Shown here: positions 47,686 through 60,660 of the stretch, one piece after another
How the letters are laid out: each line of letters opens with the position of its first letter
Position numbering within the stretch: the first letter of the stretch is position 1
Notes under the pieces: generated by a model
Databases searched by the model: none
Told to the model about the DNA's origin: nothing
The model's input: the letters and a program-made list of their open reading frames with translations, nothing else
NCBI GenBank assembly: GCA_947172415.1
Contig: OX359189.1
Location: 10,058,501 to 10,122,500 of the forward strand
DNA length: 64,000 nt
Direction of reading: 5' to 3'
Source of the DNA: Chondrosia reniformis
Taxonomy: Eukaryota > Porifera > Demospongiae > Chondrillida > Chondrillidae
Made by a program: the position numbers and the translations under genes

Positions 47686-48083
47686 TGATTAAATAAGCCT
47701 TCAAACCTATATAGGAATTTGTTTTACTTTCCCAACTCCTTAAAAGTGCATCATCAGCAGTGGCAGTGAACATACATACAGAATCACACAAACAAGCTTC
47801 TCTCAATATTCACTCTTAAAGAACTATTTTCTCTTAACCCTTCAGTAATGATGATGTTCATTTCACAACTGAAAGCGAGCTAAAGCCGATAGAGTCAATG
47901 TATGCAGTAGTTATTCGTGATCGGCCAACTGAACCAAATGGAAACTCAAAAAGTGACAACCAACTCAATGAGGTGAAAAAAACTAAACCAGTTGAGTCAA
48001 TGTACGCTAATGTGATACGTGACAGAAAGTCCAACACAACCAGAGAGATGAACAGTTGCATTACGAGTAGTCATGGCAACTGA
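46772..48083 (+). CDS. Receptor L: 5'-truncated FN3-TM-ITIM tail
   Basis: Begins with the last 23 bases of an FN3 exon (46772-46794, donor GTATGT). It continues with 46858-46961 plus 47060-47246 (second FN3, VEISGGNYSFNMTF ... VTHLP), 47367-47498 (TM, IVGVIVIVLLFLTIVIIV), 47593-47605 (13-nt micro-exon) and 47846-48083 (tail, stop TGA). Exon phases and frames are intact, but signal peptide, Ig domains and most of the first FN3 are missing. The tail has SMYAVV and SMYANV (YxN also fits a Grb2-type site). The internal donor used for an alternative tail in A, B and C is changed here from GTGAAC to ATGAAC. Probably a gene fragment. Confidence 0.55.
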
Positions 48084-49330
48084 ATGTGTTCTATATGAGG
48101 TGATCTGTACCAGTTTTGGTCTATCAAATAGACTGTACCTATATACTAATGTACTCACTCCTAATAGTGCTAATGTTAGTACATATGTATAATGTAGCTA
48201 ATACTGAATGTTAATGGATGTCATAAATTTCATTATACTGTATCCATACCAAATAACTAACTCTATTACTAGTACATTCTATTCACTTAAGTGGTATGTC
48301 AGTCGATCTCTGGTAGTTATAGTATATATGGTCACATTCCCTCTTATTATTATCTCTATATCCTTGAGACAAATAGCTTGTAGTAGATAGCCACTACTTG
48401 TGCAGTGTTTGGTCAGTCTGTTAGCTAGGTTACCAACTGAAGAATATTAGGCTTAGTCATTTACATATTACATAAATATACGTACGTACACTTCAAATTC
48501 ATACAGTATTTTCAAAATATATAATACTTGTGAACGATGTCTTTATAATTATCATTATTATGTATATAACAAAAAAACTATTTATTTTTATTGTTATTAC
48601 TTATCTCATATTATTATACAAATTATGGAAATGGAATACACAATTATGTTTCATTTCCTCTTCTTCTTTACAAATAATTATGATGTCTCATAAGTAATGT
48701 GCTCAGTGTTGGACATAATTGTTGCCTTGATAACCTTTCCTCTCAATTACTTCAGAAGGCACAGCATAAGCAGGATTACACAACATATCAATTTGTTTCA
48801 TCTCAATCTCTTCATATGAAACATGCTGTGAAGTGCAATCAGTAGAAACATCTAAAAATATAAAATGTACTTCTGTATAGGAAGACAGTTATAGCTATAA
48901 TGTCATTGAGTCTCATTGCTACGTATAGTAACTATTAGATTTCAAATTTAAATTTGATGAAGAACATTCTGTATTGTTATTATTACTAATTTTCCTGCTG
49001 TTAATCCTCAAAAGTTCACAATCAAGAATGTATGAATAGTTGATTATATATCATCATATCATATACGTATACGTACGTATATATAATACTAACCACTTTT
49101 CTTCTTGTGATAGTAAAACACAATGATCAGTATGATAGAGATGAGTAGGAAACTTATAACAACTACTCCAACAATTCCTCCAACAATGGCTTGTATCAGT
49201 GAATCTTCAGACACAGAATTAGCTGCACATGTATGTATCTACTTATATTTACATTTCATCTTAGACAATCTTATATATCATATATACACACATGTACATA
49301 GAAATTATTTCACCAGGAATTTGACAAGCC

Positions 49331-49560
49331 ATGAAAAATCTAAGATACCATTTTCCTACATGCTATATGCCTATTCTGTAAAAAGCCTATAGGTGAATTA
49401 AACCTGAAGAGAGCTTTTAGATGAGGTTACAGGAGTCTTTTCTTCCTTCTTTTCCCTTCTTTCATCTTCTTCTCCACTGGGTCAGACAGCCGTCATCAGT
49501 GATCCTGGGAGTCTTTGTCTTTTCTTTATCTTGATCTTCTGTGAATCCTTGGCAATCAAA
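49331..49560. repeat. Dispersed repeat (copy 2)
   Basis: Shares 'gaaaaatctaagataccatt' and 'cctgaagagagctt' blocks with 50053-50190, and the 'cttctccactggg' block with 28960-29190. It lies in a receptor K intron. Possibly an old interspersed element. Confidence 0.55.
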
Positions 49561-50052
49561 ACATCAACAGATAATCCATTCGATATTTAAAGGTATTTTA
49601 CTTAAACAAACTTACATGGTAAATGAGTCACACTTAATTCCAACTGAAATGGAGTACTCTCCCCAACACTGTTCATATATAGCACTCACATTAATGTTAT
49701 AAGTCTCTCCAATAGTTAATATATCTACTAACATGACACTGTAAGATCTCAGATGAGCTGAAAGATAGGTCATGTTGAAACTATAGTTTCCTCCAGAAAT
49801 CTCCACCTGTCAACATTTTAGGAACATTTACATCAACAAAATTAATTATAATTTTTATTATTAATTTTTTCCTTAACTGAAATTTCTGCTAACAAATTGT
49901 TATACTAACTTGCAGTAAAATTATCCACATTCTGTCCTCCATCAGTCAGTAGTACAACATCTAGCTACTGATAGAATAATCAGTAAAGTGCTTCAACTGA
50001 TACACTCTCAATAATAGGAACTACATAACAGACAAATACTCTTATACCTCAC

Positions 50053-50190
50053 TATGAAAAATCTAAGATACCATTTTCCTACATGCATGCTATATGCCTA
50101 TTCTGTAAAAAGAGCCTATAGGGGAACTAAACCTAAAGAGAGCTTTAGATGAAGATACAGTAGTCTTTTCTTCCTTCTTTCCCCTTCTAT
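50053..50190. repeat. Dispersed repeat (copy 3)
   Basis: A close copy of 49331-49465, inserted in what was receptor K's FN3-FN3 intron; intron sequence resumes at 50190 ('tacactacatggaactacat'). Confidence 0.6.
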
Positions 50191-50237
50191 ACACTACATG
50201 GAACTACATCTCACATATCTGAGTCAGGTGTAGTAAA

Positions 50238-50790
50238 GTTGATAATTCAATAAGTTGATTGTAACAATGAATAACACATTTGGATAATGCATTACCAAAC
50301 AAGACAGTGATTATGAGAGATAACCATACAGAAATACATATGCATGGCATACTGAAATTTAAATTATATACTTATCCATACACATCACTTCTGAAGTAGG
50401 GATGGTACCATTTAGTTTGTATTTGTATATTCAGTATATTGCCATAATTTAATGAGAGTTGTGATTACAAAATTTGTGAAGGTTTCTAAAAAAAAGTGAT
50501 GAGTTTTGATAATTCTTGCTCTTGACACCAGTTTATACACATCAGAGTAACATATTTGAGAAAAAGAAAACACTCTAATTGTATGTAATTAATTATGCTC
50601 TACATACAATTCTGTCTACATTACTCTACATATACAATAATTGAATACAAATGTACACATGTACATGTATATACACCCAATCCATTGAGCTTCGCATATC
50701 TTCTCATTATATATGAGTTTGCCCAATCAGTTGTGTGTATACACATAAATTATATGTATATATTTGTATTGTACTTCTTACTGTATGAAA
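50238..50790. other. Intergenic; carries the empty site of the foldback element
   Basis: Homologous to the regions around 42000-42420 and 2576-2815. At 50431-50440 the uninterrupted target (tcag-TA-tatt) of the foldback element is seen. No gene. Confidence 0.6.
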
Positions 50791-51350
50791 TCAGAGTAAA
50801 AGTAATTGCACAAACATGACCAATGGAAGTAATACACTATAAGATAAGCACCACTGGATGCCAGCTGAACCTGCAGGTGAGAAGTATATTTAAATATCTG
50901 ACAATTACACAGCTAGTGATTATAATCCTTTCTTTCTTAATTTAGTGAATCCCAATAAACTGATCATTGCACTAGATGTCCATAGCATATTTGTGGTTTT
51001 AGTGTTTACCTAAGTGTATTTCGAGGTAATGCTATATGTTTCTAGCCGCTATATATATATATAGCTTACCGCTATTGAGAATTATGTCGACCGTAAATAC
51101 ATCTCCTCCATGTAAATCAAATCTACATCTCAATTTACTGCCATCGTGATCCATCTTTACTGGCCCAAAAGTGTATGAAACTCCGTTTACTATCCGAGTT
51201 GCACTAATAAGCTTGGTATCAGTAATGTCTTCATTATTTAGCTGAGGAAATATGTCTTCCTGTATCGAACCATTTCTAGTACAGTTAAATACAAGCTCGC
51301 TTCCACTGGAGTATTGACTCTTCCACTTGGAGATATCTCTTGTGCCAAGA
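50791..51350 (-). pseudogene. GPI-like single-Ig gene N (one-base frameshift)
   Basis: Two minus-strand exons. 51350-51070 is an Ig domain ending DIILNS with donor GTAAGC; 50870-50791 (phase 1) reads GSAGIQWCLSYSV then LLPLVMFVQLLLL and stops, a hydrophobic C-terminus without a basic tail, as in GPI-anchored proteins. The Ig exon is one base short of a multiple of three (281 nt) because a C is missing near 51302 compared with 3294, so the frame is broken near its start. No signal-peptide exon found. Head-to-head with receptor C. Confidence 0.55.
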
Positions 51351-51703
51351 CTTTATATTATGAAATATTTATGCAGTGTTATATAAATTATCATCTCAGT
51401 ATAAACCACATTTTGAATATATATGTCTATATATCTGATTCTGTATTCTAATAATACTTATTATGCTAATACGGATCCGAATAATTAAGTATCTCTACAT
51501 ACTAATGTAGAACCTCTCTTCACCACAAGTCGCACAACGTCCTGGTAAAGGGATATGAATATCATTGGAATTCACACTCTCATTCAAATTGGCAACGGAA
51601 AAAATTGCGAGTCAGATGTAACGTTTTTACCTAGCAGCTATATATTATACTGCACGTGAACTTATATTATTTAACGTTTCTTCACACTATCAAGGAAGAA
51701 GTT

Positions 51704-54700
51704 ATGATTTGGCTGTACGTCGTGATCTTTCTTTTTGGATCATTTTGCAATAATCTTTGTGAAAGTAAGTCATATCGCAACGTTTGGAAATACACCACCA
51801 CCTTCTAGACATACGATGATACACGCGCTAGGGCCTTTCAGCTAATACAAGTTAATTTCTCTGTTACTAAGGTCAGGCCAATTTTACTGACTATCCAAGT
51901 GGCAATGTAACTACATTGGAAGGAGGCAATCTCATGTTTACTTGTGCAGTAACATCAGAAGAGAGCCTGAATGTAAAGTGGTACTTGAACACTAGCAGTA
52001 CAGAAATACTTATTAACATTAACAAGACCCTATCAGATGGTACCATGGCAACATTTGGTAGTGACTACCGTTCTCCTCTCACTTTGTCTAACATAAACAG
52101 AGTTTGGAATGGAGCTACTGTACATTGTGCTGTTAAAACACACATAGTAATAGATCAGCCAGAACCCTTTCCTGTAATATCAGTATGGTGTGAGTTACTG
52201 CAGACTATTGTGAATAAGTTATGCTACAATTATATTATAAGTGAAGTAATATATTAACTTGAATACAGGGTAAAAGTATGTACTTATAGGCATGGCTTTA
52301 TATTGATGTGTGTTCATATATAGTTCCTCCATCCATCACTCCACCCATCACAAACGAGACTGCTATAGAAGGAACATCCTTCACTACTCCTCTAACTACA
52401 ACTGGTAATCCATTTCCAGTGAGTAGTAATATTGTTATAACTAAAGATGGAGTTACTGTACAAGATGGCAGGATTACTGTTAATATTGGATCTGGTAATG
52501 GAACATCTAGCTTTACAATAGAAAATGTTAATCGTACTGACAGTGGATCTTACACAGTAAATGTGACTACTACAGTAAATGTGACTACTTCATCAAGAAG
52601 TGATACAGCCGTTGTCAACTTGGCTGTGTACTGTGAGTTAGTATTCTTTGTATTCTATATTAAAAGTATACAATACATTTTCTTATATTTTGATAGATGT
52701 TCCAGAATTTGCTGTACACTCTAAAGTGCAGAATGTTGTTTTTACAGAAGTATTCACATTCAACTGTACTCCATCAGCTGCCAACCCTCCTCCTAGTAGT
52801 TATGTGTTTGAGAGAGATGGAGTGAACATCACAGAAGGAGTGAGTGGATCCATCTTAACTGTCTCTTCTCTTAATAGAAGTGAAGATAGTGGAAACTACA
52901 CTTGTACAGTGACTAATAAAGCAGGAAGTGTTACCATAGCAACATACTTAAACATTTTGGGTGAGTTGATTGAGGTGATGCAGAAATAACAATGTTAATC
53001 AATTAATATAATTCCATCTCATACAATACATCTTGTAAATTTATTAATGTGTTAATTTAGTAGAATATTCTTCTCAATTAAAAATTAATGGTCATTATAC
53101 ATGTATATGTATACAGCTAATTCCGATCATGTGTCTGAAGATACAACACTAACTATCATTGGAGCTATTGTAGGAGTGATTGTAATAGTTCTCCTCTTCA
53201 TCTTAATGATACTGATTATTGTACTTTGTTACCTCAGGAGGAGGAAGAATGGTTAGTGCAACTTCCATTGCAATCTTATATTGTTATACAATTAGAATAT
53301 TGATTCTATGACATCTTTACACTTGCAACATCTTTTCATACACAGAATTGAAAAAGGAGTAAGTAGAATAAAGTTAATGAAGAAATGAGAAAAGAATTAT
53401 CAGAGAGAGAGAGAGAGAGAGAGAGGAGTGATTAAATAAGCTTGCCTTCAAACCTATATAGGAATTTGTTTTACTTTCCCAAATCCTTAAAAGTGCATCA
53501 TCAGCAGTGGCAGTGAACATTCTTACATACAGTATCACACAAACAAGCTTCTCTCAATATTCACTCTTAAAGAACTACTCTCTCTTAACCCTTCAGTAAT
53601 GATGATGTTCATTTCACAACTGAAAGCGAGCAGCAGCCAATAGAGTCAATGTATGCAGTAGTTATTCGTGATCGGCCAACTGAACCAAATGGAAACTCAA
53701 ACAGTGACAACCAGCTCAATGAGGCGAAGAGAACTAAACCAGTTGAGTCAATGTACACTGATGTGATACGTGACAGAAAGTCCAACACAACCAGAGAGGT
53801 GAACAGTTGCATTACGAGTAGTCATAGCAACTGAATGTGTTCTATATGAGGTGATCTGTACCAGTTTCGGTCTATCAAATAAACTGTACGTATATACTAA
53901 TGTACTCACTCCTAATTGTGCTAATGTTCGTACATATTAGTATGTATAATGTAGCTAATACTGTATGTTAATGGATGTCATAAATTTCATTATACTGTAT
54001 CCATACCAAATAACTAACTCTATTACTAGTACATTCTACTCACTTAAGTGGTATGTCAGTCGATCTCTGTAGTTATAGGTGGTATAGGTATATCCTGTAT
54101 GTCCATATATGGTCACATTCCCTCTTGTTTATTATCTCTGCTATATCCTTGAGACTCTCAAATAGCAGAACTTGTAGTAGATAGCCACTACTTGTGCATG
54201 TCTCAGTTTATCATCCTCTCCAACAGTCCTTCTTCTTTGAATACTTGTCTTCCATATAAGGCATACAGAGACAAAGTATACACTACACATGTGAGCTCTT
54301 CAGTCTCCTCTTTATATATCAAGTGTAGAGGGTATCCCTTTATATATCAAGTGTAGAGGGTATCCCTTTATATATCAAGTGTAGAGTGTATCCCTTTATA
54401 TATCAAGTGTAGAGGGTATCCCTTTATATATCAAGTGTAGAGGGTATCCCTTTATAGATCAAGTGTAGAGGGTATCCCTTTATATATCAAGTGTAGAGGG
54501 TATCCCTTTATATATCGAGTGTAGAGGGTATCCCTTTATAATAATAATAATAATGATTTTTATTAATGTGACATGCTATTCTGAAAAAAAGATCAGTCAG
54601 AAATAGCCCAACCCATGGTGGGTTTACAAGTCACTAGCAGGGGGTATACATTTCCAGGGCCATGCAGGGAGGGTGTATGTATTACAAAACCTTTATGGAA

Positions 54701-56773
54701 CAAAAATTAGTGAGAATGAGTGAGAGATTTACGATGAATGTACATACTGTAAATATAATTTGAGATCTTTTGATTTGGGTATGTTAGGATGAAGTGGTTT
54801 TTTTGGATACTTGGGTAAGAGTAGAAGTTAGGGGATAAAAGTGAGCATTCAGCAAAAAGATTACATCTTATATGATTGAAAGCTGGACAGGTTGTAATAA
54901 AATGAGTGGAGTCCTCTATTGCACCACAGTTACACAGCTGGCAAATCCTGCTCTCCAGATCAACCTTAGGGTGTCTCAATCTGCCCTTCTCAATTTCGAG
55001 AGGGAGGCACCCACACCTCAGGGCTGCCAGGACTCTCCTTTTATCAAAATTACCAGTCCTTATATAGTCATCAGTTGAGGGCGTTCTCTTAATGAGCCTG
55101 TAGTCAGCTAACCTGCCCCCAGATCTACTATTTTTGTCTATAGTGTCTAGTCTTAAGGTCCAATCTTGTAAGGCTAATTTATTTATAAGTTGCATTGTAT
55201 AACTGAGGAAGTGTGATCTATCATACATGATGGTGTTCATGAAATTACTGGGGTTAGAAATAGCAGGATAAGGAGCATCATTGGGGGTAATTAATTTAGA
55301 GATTACATCCATAACATTGCTATACCATGTATCTTTGAGGTTAAGTTTGGCTAAAAACAATAATACCTTCTTGGGCATGCATTTAATAGGGAGATCACAA
55401 ACGTGATGCCAGAATTTAATGGTGGTAAATTTAGTATGCCAGTGTAATGGCTTCCAGTTTAGTTCACCCATGAGTCCGACAAGAGGAGCAGTCTTACCAA
55501 GGCCTATAAATGATCTCATGACATTGTTTTGTACCAATTCAAGGGCCTGATATTCTTTTGCACCCCAGACATGTGAGCTATAACTAATTATACTTAGGAC
55601 TAGTGTTCGGTATAGATGACTAAAGACATTATAATGGAAGTTACCATACGCTCTAGATTTAGCTGTTAAGAGGTTGGCAGCTTTGGAGGCTTTCTTGGAA
55701 ATTAATGCAATGGAATTGCTCCAGGTTAAATGTTCATTTAGTGATAAACCTAAGTAATTATAATCTTTGGTGTATTCTATGTGAGAGGAGCCTATATGAA
55801 ATTTGAACTGTGATAGTTTGTGTTGAGTCGGGCGGAAATGAATCACCTTAGTCTTATTGGTGTTAATTTGGAGTTGCCATTTAGCACACCAAACATGAAG
55901 TATATCTAGTAGACGTTGTAAATCATTTACTGATTCGGCACAGGTTGCAATATCATCTGCATAGAGAAGGCAACTTAATTTATCATTATATATATTGAGG
56001 CCAAGCTGGCACTTTTTGAGGTCTATGGCTAAGTCATTAATGTAAATATTGAAAAGTGTAGGGGAGAGGGGGCATCCTTGTTTTACACCCCGATCTACCT
56101 TAAAGTATTCTGTAAAGGTATCGTTAAGCTTTATTGTGTAGTGGACATTAGAGTACATACTTTGAATAACCTTAAGTAATTTGCCTCAAGTGTAGAGGGT
56201 ATCCCTTTATATATCAAGTGTAGAGGGTATCCCTTTATATATCGAGTGTAGAGGGTATCCCTTTATATATCAAGTGTAGAGGGTATCCCTTTATATATCG
56301 AGTGTAGAGGGTATCCCTTTATATATCGAGTGTAGAGGGTATCCCTATATATATCAAGTGTAGAGGGTGGTGGTGGCGCTAGCTTACTTCTTGTTTAATA
56401 TATTTCACTTCATAATGGGGTAAACCCTGTCAGCTAGTTTAATAATTAACACCTGCTTGGTGTGAACACAAATTTATATACATATACGTACATGTATATA
56501 TGGACCATTCTCTGTATCCTTTATTGTGCAATATCACTTGTTATCTCTCCTCACTTATCTATGTATGTTATCTAATTAGATGTTCACTTATCTCATATTA
56601 TCTAAGTGGTAGGGTGGTTAACACACTTTCACACTAGTAGTACTGTATATGTATTTTACATATATTTGTACATTTAGGGGATATTGTATGCAGATTTGAA
56701 ATTTCCAGAAGAAGATCAAAGAAGAAGAAAGCCTCCGGTAGAGATTCAACCAGTTATATACACTGAAATATAA
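51704..56773 (+). CDS. Receptor C: signal peptide-Ig-Ig-Ig-TM-ITIM tail (complete)
   Basis: Exons: 51704-51764 (MIWLYVVIFLFGSFCN), 51872-52189 (V-like Ig, LMFTCAVT, VKWYLN, VHCAVK), 52324-52632 (cysteine-less Ig), 52697-52960 (I-set Ig), 53117-53251 (TM, GVIVIVLLFILMILIIVL then RRRK), 53346-53358 (13-nt micro-exon) and 53597-53834 (tail, stop TGA), about 445 aa. Alternative end: from 53798 (GAG|GTGAAC) to 56678-56773 (stop TAA), about 465 aa. Motifs are SMYAVV, SMYTDV and, in the alternative exon, ILYADL and VIYTEI, all ITIM-type. Both FN3 domains are absent. The alternative exon lies beyond a 28-bp minisatellite with an inserted LINE. Best-preserved type 1 receptor in the window. Confidence 0.78.
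54310..54541. repeat. 28-bp minisatellite, left part
   Basis: About eight units of the same repeat as at 45357-45690, broken off within a unit after 'ctttata'. The array continues at 56186 beyond the LINE. Confidence 0.93.
54542..56185 (-). mobile_element. 5'-truncated non-LTR retrotransposon (LINE)
   Basis: On the minus strand an open frame (from the truncated edge to 54707) encodes the C-terminal part of a reverse transcriptase: GVKQGCPLSPTLFN, then LLYADDIA (the catalytic YADD), the thumb region, and a terminal CxxC...HF...C cluster (CQLCNCGAIEDSTHF) common in Jockey/I-type LINEs. Endonuclease and the N-terminal RT motifs are absent, so the element is truncated at its 5' end near 56185. 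The 3' end at 54542 finishes in a short (ATT)n-type tail. No long target duplication is visible, but insertion into a tandem repeat makes it hard to judge. It lies in the receptor C alternative-tail intron. Confidence 0.85.
56186..56368. repeat. 28-bp minisatellite, right part
   Basis: About six and a half units in register with the left part at 54310-54541, confirming that the LINE inserted into an existing array. Confidence 0.93.
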
Positions 56774-57224
56774 AAGGTCAAAAAATAGACTTGATCATTT
56801 CATCCCTTTTAACTGATTTACTTTAGTAAACTCATTTATGAGTATTGTATATTTATTTGTTCATACATTCACATGTCATGTAAATTAGATATAGAATCTA
56901 AATGGATATGTAATGCACTGAAAACATTCAAATAGCAGTACTTGTAGTAGATAGCCACTACTTGTGCAAGTGTTTGGTCAGTCTGTTAGCTAGGTTACCA
57001 ACTGAAGAATATTAGGCTTAGTCATTTACATATTACATAAATATATGTAAGTACACTTCAAATTCATACAGTATTTTCAAAATATATAATACTTGTGAAT
57101 GATGTCTTTATAATTATTATTATGTATATAACAAAAAACTATTTTTATTGTTATTACTTATCTTATATTATTATACAAATTATGGAAATGGAATACACAA
57201 TTATATATGTTTCATTTAGTTTAC
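56774..57224. other. Intergenic, no gene seen
   Basis: A flank shared with 6691-6900, 46160-46330 and 48360-48660, then sequence homologous to 34100-34330. Confidence 0.45.
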
Positions 57225-57370
57225 AAATGTCTATGTGCTCAGTGTCAGCCATTTTGTTCTCAATTACTTCAGAAGGCACAGCATAGGCAGGATTACACAA
57301 CATATCAATTTGTTTCATCTCAATCTCTATTTATATGAAACATGCTGTGAAGTGCAATCAGTAGGAACAT
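57225..57370 (-). pseudogene. Broken orphan type 2 tail exon (copy of H)
   Basis: Reads DVPTDCTSQHVSYK and then TAG, owing to a small insertion replacing the codons of the ITIM (VSYEEI in H). The C-terminal part is also deleted and shifted near 57235. The paralogue at 34338-34504 is open. Confidence 0.7.
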
Positions 57371-59210
57371 CTAAAAATATAAAATGTACTTCTGTATAGG
57401 AAGACAGTTATAGCTATAATGTCATTGAGTCTCATTGCTACGTATAGTAACTATTAGATTCCCAATGTTTGAGTATTAACAGGAAAATTAATAATAACAA
57501 TAGCAGAATGTTTATTTATACACTTTCTTCTGGTAAGTTTCTCACTGATCACTATATTTAAACATTCTGCATTGTTATTGTTATTGTTATTACTAATAAT
57601 ATAATTATACTAAACACTCACCCAACACATTCAAGTGTTGCAAGAGAGAAAGTATCAAAACAAGACAGTGACCTTGAGAGACTCTTTCCTGATCCTAGTT
57701 ATAAATAAAGGTGATCATTGCAGCAAGTTAAGGTTGCTATACCTATCTTCACATGTAGTATAGAGCACTGTAATTCTTATAACTTATAAGGGATGATAAA
57801 ATTAACATTTTAACAAGAATACATTGTAACCCACAAAGAAGTTGCTATTCAATTAGTGTATGCTCAGACACAAATCTTTCCAAAACATGTTATTGCATCA
57901 ACCACTGTCATGTGCTGTTACAATGAAGCAGTTGGACAGAAAGTTTCAATGATAATTATAATCTACAAAGCCTATACTAGTACAGTAGTTACAGATAGGT
58001 CCTGTTAAAAGGACATGAAGTACTGTACACATATTACATCACCTTTACATACTGCACAACAATGTTTGTTTCTTCATGTACATCCATTAATATTGACTTT
58101 GGAGAAACTGCCTGATCTCGATCAGGATCAGCTGACTAGGTGAAGATACCACTTTGACTTACATGTGTAAAGTTTGTTCTACAAGTGAGAGCCACATGAA
58201 CAACTGATTGCTTTATTTCCATTTGATGGTTGCCAGGGAACTGCACCTGGTTGCTATGGAGACTTTCTATTATTAGAAATAATAATAATATATTTTTAGG
58301 TAGAGAAGTAAACAAGATGTACAATGTAAGCACATTTAGACAATTGCTTATTTACACCTCTGATGGTCAGCACTGTAACCACTCCCCCAAATGAGTATAG
58401 CCATAGCTACTAGGAGCTGGAAGGGGACCTAAACCAGTTGGACAAATTTAGTGTTCTTTGAACTGTCTAGTTACCATGGATACTCAAGAAGATTAAAAAC
58501 AAGTAGATTATCTAAGTAGCTACAGAAACAAGAAAGATTTTGAATAGTTTCACAATTTACCTACTAACTATAACTAAGCCAATAAACTTTAATAATCTTG
58601 TGCAAAGGAATTGTACAGTTTCATAGCCAAATGCAAGGTAAACTGATCTACAGGATACAGAGAACCTGATAAGCATGTACTACACACCTCCTCCAACTGA
58701 ACTATGGTAGCTTGGAGTTACTAGTTACTAGGGACTGGTAGAGATGCTAATCTAGTAGTCCCATTGGACAAATGTAACCCAGGTCCTTTACAATTGTTAT
58801 ACTCACTGCTGATTCCATGTAAATTTCCCCTTGATCCAATACCTTCTTTCACTATCTTTCCAACCTGGATATTGGTGTAGTCAATAACTTTAATAATCTC
58901 CCACCACTCAGTCCTTCTGCTTGCTTAATTGGACATGTTGCTAGGTAACTGACATGTGATTTCCATGACAATTCTTCTGCAGATAAAGCAAATAAAGTAT
59001 AGGCTGCACAATAAGCCATATACGTGTGTAATCAAATAAATTACATTTTGAGCAGTCTCACAAGTTAATATTATTACTGACGTAAAGATGCTGATTAATA
59101 TGCTAATCGTGTAACTTAAAAGAAAAACAAACATCATTTAAAGAGACTATAATTTGTCTGATTCCCTAAACAAGATGACCTACCAATCAGTGAAGTTTAG
59201 GGCATGTACA
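57371..59210. other. Intergenic, duplicate of 34505-36290
   Basis: Near-identical to the first copy with scattered substitutions and small indels. No gene. Confidence 0.6.
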
Positions 59211-60660
59211 ACGCCAAAGTTCCTCAAAAATAGGCAATTAGCCTTCAGCTGCAGTCTACGTTGCAACGGCCATTTTGGATTCACAAATTGATTGAGCAAT
59301 AAAACGTATGCACGAAGCAATCGCTCACAAAATTAAACTTTGATTCATTCAATAATACCGGCAGTATATCATAATTAAGAACCCTGTTCTGTTTAACATA
59401 TGATTCTCAATGTCCCGTGTTGTGCATGAAACATGCCGCATGACATATGTATGTCAATTCACGCGATCGCAGGAGCTTGTATGTTTAATTAACGTTTTTG
59501 TATATGTTTAATGATTTTTGCTGAACAACTGAGGTTCATTGAAACATTAATAGTTTGTGTAAACACTTCCATTCATGGGGTCAATGCAATTGTTATATGA
59601 TTCAATTATGGCTTCGCTGGATAGCCATGTATACATGTTTTCCAGTTTGAACTCAATAGAAATAACAACTTGCTGAATAGGTCGGGGCATGTACTACAAA
59701 TTGTCTATTGTTCTCGAACATGACATCGAAAACAATTTGGTTCCACGATTTTCCGCCAAGTTCACAATGTTTCCCGCCGACAATTTCTAATAAATAGGCA
59801 AGGAAATTTTCAGTCTTTGGCCTCCGGGCTATCAACTCTGGAGGTCTACTTTGGTGTGGATCGATGCGAAAACCATTTTTGGAGTACGAGCAATGGTACA
59901 TGCCTATCCGAAGGGTCATCGGTGTTCGTATAGTGGGGTGGTCTCTCTATCATGGGTTAGTGCCTGGAGATGTATCTCACTATTAATCCTGCTTGTGTGT
60001 TAAATTGGCACTTGCGGGATTCTTGCTATACGACCCGTACCTGGAGGTTGGTGTGGTCCAGTGCCACTACGTAGTCGGTCAGGAACCCCTGTTGTAGGCT
60101 GCAGCTTCAGGTTGGTTTGGAAGGAATTTGCATTTAATTTGCATTCAAAGTAGTGTTTCTTTGTATTTTATATTATGTATTTTCAATTCTTTTCTTGCAG
60201 TTCAGTGAACTGATGGGTCCCTACTCTAAAGCGCCTGGCCGATCCCAATGAGCTAAAGTCTGTGTACAGTACTCTCAAGCTGCGTTGTGTGCACATGATG
60301 ATTCTCATTGGTGGGAGTTTGTGGTCCGCCAGGGTCGGGCTTGTTCTGTCCGTAGCGTGAGGCAGTGCAAGACTAGTAACTGGTCACAGGTCGGTCAGGT
60401 ACGCCGGACCGTTCCCGAGCAACTTCTCTTACGACGCAAGTAGTGGAAGTGTCAAACAGAGTTGAGAAACCGGAGGCCTTTTGGGGCACGAAGTACTTCT
60501 ACCTCCACGTGGTGTGCCCTGGGGTCACCTTTACAGTCAGTAAAGTGATGCGAAAAGAAGTACTACAACAAACCAATCCAAACCACTCAAAAGGAGGAAG
60601 AAACAGCATGTTTTTAAGAACTACATTGTTTGAACATTTTTCTCATTTTATAATTTAAGT
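59211..60660. other. Second copy of the GC-richer segment
   Basis: Matches 36291-37740 closely. Its 88-codon minus-strand frame is at 59919-59653 and its 71-codon plus-strand frame at 60443-60658; both are open. Function unknown. Confidence 0.4.

Larger units (their letters stand above)
48703..50237 (-). pseudogene. Receptor K: degraded FN3-TM-tail copy
   Basis: Pieces in transcript order: the last bases of an FN3 exon near 50237-50211; a decayed first half of the second FN3 (about 50023-49914, internal insertion and deletion); its second half 49806-49616, with a 4-base insertion near 49678 shifting the frame; TM 49222-49094; and tail 48851-48703. The tail retains VSYEEI and NPAYAVPSEV, but its end is rearranged to GNNYVQH and a stop. 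A dispersed repeat is inserted at 50053-50190. Not translatable as a receptor. Confidence 0.75.

Noticed and set aside
47564..48061. Minus-strand frames opposite the type 1 tails (47564-47806, 47858-48061, 53609-53812)
   Set aside because: Antisense shadows of the tail exons and the (GA)n intron. The plus-strand frame carries the conserved tyrosine motifs.
54872..55078. A 68-aa plus-strand frame within the LINE
   Set aside because: Antisense shadow of the reverse-transcriptase frame.
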